The notes beneath the pieces are model-generated. The model worked only from the letters and a program-made list of their open reading frames with translations. It was not told the origin of the DNA and made no database searches. The position numbers and the translations under genes are program-made. From Pseudomonas putida NBRC 14164 (GTDB lineage Bacteria; Pseudomonadota; Gammaproteobacteria; Pseudomonadales; Pseudomonadaceae), in the NCBI RefSeq assembly GCF_000412675.1, contig NC_021505.1, positions 5,512,501 to 5,576,500 on the forward strand: 64,000 bases of DNA. Direction: 5' to 3'. This document shows, piece by piece, positions 60,638-64,000 of this stretch; the first letter of the stretch is position 1, and each line of letters opens with the position of its first letter.

Positions 60638-60977
60638 TGCGTGATTCTCCTTGCGGCATGGCACAAAACGGGTGCAGCGATGGCAGTCAATATGTCGGAC
60701 TGTGGAAAACCCGTGGGGTTTTATCGAGAGCGCCATGATAGCGAAGTTTTCCTGGCCTTTTGCTCAGCAATACGTCGCGCCAAGCGATGCCTGCTACCCG
60801 GCAACAGCCCAACCAAATCGTCATCAGCCGACCTGTATGGCGCTGCCTAGAGCGCTTGCAAACCTCTATCAATGCGGTCGATTGTTACCATTACCCGTAT
60901 GAACTTCTCTCTGGCGTTACCGAGCGTAGCATTGGCTCCGTACCCACTTTCCAGCCCCCGAGAGGAGCACCGAAATC
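60638..60977. other. Intergenic spacer between divergent AsmA and repeat-protein genes
   Basis: 340 bases without a supported coding sequence. It must hold the divergent promoters. AGAGGAG lies just before the repeat-protein ATG. No repeat or clear operator was recognised. Confidence 0.6.
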
Positions 60978-61385
60978 ATGAAACGCCACCTGCTGACCCT
61001 GACCCTGTCCATCCTGGCTGCCAACGCTTTTGCCCTGCCAGCCGACGAACAACACCTGACCGCCGAATCCCGCTCCAGCGCTGCCGAAATCGCCCAGCCG
61101 CTGAAAACCGTTGCCGAAGGGGGTTCTGACCGCCTGATCGAACGCAGTGGGCGTGTTGCCGAAGGTGGCTCGGATCGCCTGATCGAACGCACTGGCCGCG
61201 TCGCTGAGGGTGGCTCGGATCGCCTGATCGAACGCAGTGGCCGCGTCGCTGAGGGTGGCTCGGATCGCCTGATCGAGCGCAGTGGCCGCGTCGCTGAAGG
61301 TGGCTCGGATCGCCTGATCGAACGCAGTGGCCGCGTCGCTGAAGGTGGCTCGGATCGCCTGGTTGAACTCAGCCGTGTGAGCTGA
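60978..61385 (+). CDS. Secreted protein of six 15-residue tandem repeats
   Basis: A 135-residue protein with a signal peptide (MKRHLLTLTLSILAANAFA) and a 25-residue mature lead. Six copies of a 15-residue unit follow (residues 45-134, consensus VAEGGSDRLIERSGR). The first five are nearly identical; the last ends DRLVELSRV. The unit mixes a Gly-Gly turn with alternating charges, suggesting a beta-solenoid-like or disordered surface chain. Function is not known. A strong ribosome binding site and a terminator bracket it, so it is a single-gene transcript. Confidence 0.9.
   Translation: MKRHLLTLTLSILAANAFALPADEQHLTAESRSSAAEIAQPLKTVAEGGSDRLIERSGRVAEGGSDRLIERTGRVAEGGSDRLIERSGRVAEGGSDRLIERSGRVAEGGSDRLIERSGRVAEGGSDRLVELSRVS
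61110..61379 (+). repeat. Six tandem 45-bp repeats
   Basis: Coding repeats of exactly 45 bases, in frame, encoding the 15-residue unit. Copies 3 to 5 differ by very few bases, so the array can change length by slippage or recombination. Confidence 0.93.
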
Positions 61386-61436
61386 TCACCATGGCCGAAA
61401 AGAACAACCTGAGTCACACCGCTTGCTCCCCTCCAG

Positions 61437-61467
61437 GCCCGGTCCATTGACCGGGCTTTGTTTTTTT
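61437..61467 (+). terminator. Rho-independent terminator
   Basis: GCCCGGTC pairs with GACCGGGC over a four-base loop, followed by CTTTG and seven T residues. It ends the repeat-protein transcript. Confidence 0.92.
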
Positions 61468-61507
61468 ATCTAGAGTGCCCAGCCTTACCGCCACAGAAGC
61501 CCGCACC

Positions 61508-62140
61508 ATGCTGCCGCGCGCCGAACAGAAACTACAGACCCGCCAGGCCCTGCTCGATGCCGCCTGCCTGCTGATGGAGAGTGGCCGTGGTTTCGGCAGT
61601 ATCAGCCTGCGTGAAGTGGCGAAGACGGCCGGCATCGTGCCTACCGGCTTCTACCGGCATTTTCCCGACATGGACGCCCTCGGCCTGGCCCTGGTGGCCG
61701 AAATCGACACCACCTTCCGCCAGACCATCCGCCTGGTGCGCCAGAACGAATTCGAACTGGGCGGTATCACAGACGCGTCGGTGCGCATTTTCCTCGACGT
61801 GGTGGCTGCTCACCGCGCGCAGTTCCTGTTTCTGGCCCGCGAGCAATACGGTGGCTCACAGGCCGTGCGCCAGGCCATTGCCCGCCTGCGCCAGGACATC
61901 AGCGACGATCTGGCCACCGACCTGGCGCGCATGAAGCGCTGGCAGCACCTGGACAACGCCGCGCTCGCGGTGATGGCCGACCTGGTGGTGAAGACCGTGT
62001 TCGCGACCCTGCCCGAGCTTATCGACAGCCCCGAATCGGGTTATCCACAGGCGCTGACGGCGCAGGAAAAGATCACCCAGCAATTACGCTTCATCTTCGT
62101 CGGGGCACGGCATTGGCAAGGGCTCGGCAACCCAGGCTGA
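61508..62140 (+). CDS. TetR family regulator, DesT/FabR-like
   Basis: A 210-residue TetR-type repressor. The DNA-binding region (AEQKLQTRQALLDAACLLMESGRGFGSISLREVAKTAGIVPTGFYRHFPDMDALG) closely resembles FabR and DesT, which sense the saturated/unsaturated acyl-CoA ratio and control fatty-acid desaturation. The ligand domain (FLDVVAAHRAQFLFLAREQYGGSQAVRQAIARLRQDI) also resembles DesT. The desCB desaturase genes are not adjacent. The ATG at 61508 was preferred to the GTG at 61475, which lies in the terminator flank. Confidence 0.9.
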   Translation: MLPRAEQKLQTRQALLDAACLLMESGRGFGSISLREVAKTAGIVPTGFYRHFPDMDALGLALVAEIDTTFRQTIRLVRQNEFELGGITDASVRIFLDVVAAHRAQFLFLAREQYGGSQAVRQAIARLRQDISDDLATDLARMKRWQHLDNAALAVMADLVVKTVFATLPELIDSPESGYPQALTAQEKITQQLRFIFVGARHWQGLGNPG

Positions 62141-62160
62141 TGGGTAGCCTGTGCCGGCCC

Positions 62161-62244
62161 CTTCGCGGGCTTGCCCGCTCCCACAGGTAACCCAAATTGC
62201 TCGGGCCTGTGGTGATCCTGTGGGAGCGGGCAAGCCCGCGAAGG
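62161..62244. repeat. REP pair, P. putida type, with long flanks
   Basis: A perfect GCGGGCTTGCCCGCTCCCAC core and complement. The palindrome extends outward through GTAGCCTGTGCCGGCCCC/GGGGCCGGCACAGGCTAC (62144-62261), the longest in the window. Confidence 0.92.
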
Positions 62245-62315
62245 GGCCGGCACAGGCTACCGAAAACCCCAGTTCTGCTACCATGGCGCCCTGCCCGACA
62301 GCGACGAGCGCCGAA

Positions 62316-63413
62316 ATGTCCGACCCCCGCCCCACCCTGCCTGAACTGGCCCGCTTCAACCAGCACTTCGCCGAATGCATCGTGCCGTTGTGGCAAGGCC
62401 CGGGCTGGAATGCCGACCTGGCCCTGCCCTACGAGGCGCTGGACGCCAAGCACCAGCCGTTGCCGGCGCAGCGCTACCGGGCCATGGCCTGCGCACGCCA
62501 GTTGTACCTGTTCAGCAGCCGTATCGGGCAACCGGGCGCTGCCGAGCGCGCGGCGGCGTTGTTCCGATCGCTGCAAAAGCACTTCCACGATGCCGAGCAC
62601 GGTGGCTGGTTCTACAGCATCGATGCCCAAGGCAAGCCGCTGGACCGTCGCAAGGACCTGTACACCCACGCGTTCATCGTCTTTGCCTGCGCGCACTACT
62701 GGGGCAAGGTGCGCGAAAGCCTGGTGGAATCAACCCTGAACGCTGCGCTGGGCATCATCGACCAGCAATTCGCCCGTGACGACGGCCTGTACGAGGCCAG
62801 CCTGGGCGAAGACTGGGCTGACCTGGGCAGCGGCCCGCTGCAGAACCCACAGATGCACTTGGCCGAGGCGTTCCTGCAGGTGCTGGCGGTGCGCGCTGAT
62901 GAACATACCCAGCAGTCGCTGCTGCAGTTGTGTGAAGCGCTGCAGGCGCACTTCGTCGAACCGGCCCATGGCCTGATGCTGGAAAAGCCACGCGGGGCTG
63001 TGGATAACTGGTTCGAGCCGGGGCACCAGTTCGAATGGTTCTACCTGCTGCACACCTCACCGCTGCTGCGTGACACGCCGCTGCATGCGTCCATCGACCG
63101 GGCTTTCGGCTTTGCCGAACAGTATGGGGTGAAAGAGGGAGCAGTACTGGCGATGCTGGATGTGGATGGGCGGGTGCTGGATGCCACGCAACGCATCTGG
63201 GCCCAGGCGGAGTACCTGCGGGCGCTGGTATTACGCGCTGGGAGTGAGGCGAAGCTGGTTGACCAGCTGCAGGCGCTGCAAGCGCGGTTCCTGCGCGAAG
63301 CGGGCTGGTATGAGTGCCGGGATGGTGAGGGCAATGTCAGCCGGCATGATATGCCATCGACTACGCCCTACCATCTGGCGACTTGCCTGAAAGGGTTGCA
63401 GCGCCTGAGCTGA
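62316..63413 (+). CDS. AGE family sugar epimerase/isomerase
   Basis: A 365-residue (alpha/alpha)6-barrel protein of the N-acylglucosamine 2-epimerase superfamily, which includes mannose isomerase and YihS. Characteristic barrel segments are GWFYSIDAQGKPLDRRKDLYTHAFIVFACAHYW, NPQMHLAEAFLQVLAV and PGHQFEWFYLLH, which supply the catalytic histidines. The start MSDPRPTLPELARF has a weak ribosome binding site; an in-frame ATG at 62283 is possible. The sugar is not identified; mannose-fructose isomerase is one option. Confidence 0.88.
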   Translation: MSDPRPTLPELARFNQHFAECIVPLWQGPGWNADLALPYEALDAKHQPLPAQRYRAMACARQLYLFSSRIGQPGAAERAAALFRSLQKHFHDAEHGGWFYSIDAQGKPLDRRKDLYTHAFIVFACAHYWGKVRESLVESTLNAALGIIDQQFARDDGLYEASLGEDWADLGSGPLQNPQMHLAEAFLQVLAVRADEHTQQSLLQLCEALQAHFVEPAHGLMLEKPRGAVDNWFEPGHQFEWFYLLHTSPLLRDTPLHASIDRAFGFAEQYGVKEGAVLAMLDVDGRVLDATQRIWAQAEYLRALVLRAGSEAKLVDQLQALQARFLREAGWYECRDGEGNVSRHDMPSTTPYHLATCLKGLQRLS

Positions 63414-63417
63414 CGCT

Positions 63418-63501
63418 TTCGCAGCACAAGGCTGCTCCTACAGGGGTAGCGGTGCGTCTGAAACCTGCGCAATGCCTGTAGGAGCAGCCTTGTGCTGCGA
63501 A
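63418..63501. repeat. Second-type palindromic repeat pair
   Basis: Arms TTCGCAGCACAAGGCTGCTCC and complement, between the convergent AGE-family and dehydrogenase genes. Confidence 0.85.
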
Positions 63502-63530
63502 TGGGCCGCAAAGCGGCCCCGCTTTGTTGA

Positions 63531-64000
63531 TCAGCCCTTGGCCGAACGGTCGATGGAGAACCCTGCCCAATCCTGGCTCACCGGCATCAGCTCCAGGCTG
63601 TTGATGTTGATGTGCGCCGGCTGGTTGAGGATCCAGAAGATGGTCTCGGCAATGTCCTGCGGCTGGATCGGCTCGGCACCCGCGTAAGTGGCGTCGTACT
63701 TGGCCTGGTCACCGCCGAAGCGCACCAGCGAGAACTCGCTCTCGCACAGGCCCGGCTCGATGTTGCTCACGCGCACACCAGTGCCGCGCAGGTCGCAGCG
63801 CAGGCTCAACGAGAACTGGCCGACGAAGGCCTTGGTGCCGCCGTACACATTGCTGCCCGGATACGGGTAGTTGCCCGCCACAGAACCTACGTTGAGGATC
63901 GACGCGCCGCGACCGTGGGCGATCAGGCGTGGCAGCAGCAGGCGGGTGGTGTACATCAGGCCCTTGATGTTGGTGTCGACCATGGTTTCCCAGTCGTCGA
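63531..64000 (-). CDS. YdfG-like NADP-dependent short-chain dehydrogenase (N-terminal part outside window)
   Basis: The C-terminal 156 or so residues of an SDR enzyme close to YdfG, which oxidises serine, threonine and 3-hydroxy acids with NADP. The catalytic Tyr-x3-Lys is in NVYGGTKAFVGQFSLSLRCDLRGTGVRVSNIEPGL. The N-terminal Rossmann fold lies past the window end. The last part (PAHININSLELMPVSQDWAGFSIDRSAKG) matches the YdfG ending. Full-length members have about 250 residues. Confidence 0.93.
   Translation of the reverse strand, partial: DDWETMVDTNIKGLMYTTRLLLPRLIAHGRGASILNVGSVAGNYPYPGSNVYGGTKAFVGQFSLSLRCDLRGTGVRVSNIEPGLCESEFSLVRFGGDQAKYDATYAGAEPIQPQDIAETIFWILNQPAHININSLELMPVSQDWAGFSIDRSAKG

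Noticed and set aside
61110..61379. CRISPR-like array
   Set aside because: The 45-base units are contiguous, in frame, and code for protein; there are no unique spacers and no cas genes.

Overview
The window is chromosomal DNA from a fluorescent pseudomonad, most likely the Pseudomonas putida group. Three things point there: the gene order purH-purD-retS beside prmA, dusB and fis; the cob and urtABCDE blocks; and at least 18 copies of palindromic intergenic repeats built on the P. putida REP core GCGGGCAAGCCCGCTCCCAC or on a second core of the type CAAGGCCGCTCCTACAGG. No tRNA, rRNA, CRISPR array, transposase or integrase was seen. Apart from one three-gene cassette the region looks like core genome, dense and GC-rich.

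Layout. 1-10189 (minus strand): a cell-envelope and housekeeping run, lipB (cut by the window edge), a DUF493 gene, dacA, rlpA, mltB, rodA, mrdA, rlmH, rsfS, nadD and proA. The wall-elongation genes rlpA, mltB, rodA and mrdA overlap or abut. 10520-15986: an AAG-type DNA glycosylase, a DedA-PAP2 fusion, a LonN-type protein, a CidA/CidB (LrgA/LrgB) pair, a MaoC hydratase and prmA. 16029-25834 (plus strand): a zinc-ribbon DUF3426 protein, dusB-fis, purH, purD, the hybrid kinase gene retS and a MarC protein.

25831-27880 (minus strand) holds three consecutive genes of unknown function. Their N-terminal halves share one pattern (an AQ or AxxAQ motif, then an alanine-rich helix, then W-Y/F-x3-Y/F ending in L/M-G-W/F) and their C-terminal tails look related. 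I read them as diverged paralogues in one operon with its own inverted-repeat regulatory DNA. This is the best candidate here for an undescribed system. 27973-35622: a divergent cobalamin (corrin ring) cluster, cobG-cobH-cobI-cbiG/cobJ leftward and cobL-cbiD-cobK rightward, mixing enzymes of the oxygen-dependent and oxygen-independent routes.

35855-42316 (plus): NfeD and SPFH membrane proteins, then a copper cluster (DUF2946, PCuAC, DUF2946, TonB-dependent receptor, PepSY protein). 42555-49771: an amino acid permease and the urea ABC transporter urtABCDE, preceded by a good sigma-54 (-24/-12) promoter match. 49803-53084: a GNAT acetyltransferase, then cbpA-cbpM divergent from an Hsp70-like (YegD-type) gene. 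53219-64000: an AI-2E family permease, a PsiF-repeat protein, an AraC regulator and an EamA transporter, a lipase divergent from osmE, a ferritin-like protein, AsmA, a secreted protein made of six 15-residue repeats, a DesT/FabR-like TetR regulator, an AGE-family epimerase and a YdfG-like dehydrogenase cut by the window end.

Gene calls rest on reading the translated sequences and motifs directly. Starts were chosen by ribosome binding site, overlap and family length. No database search was run.
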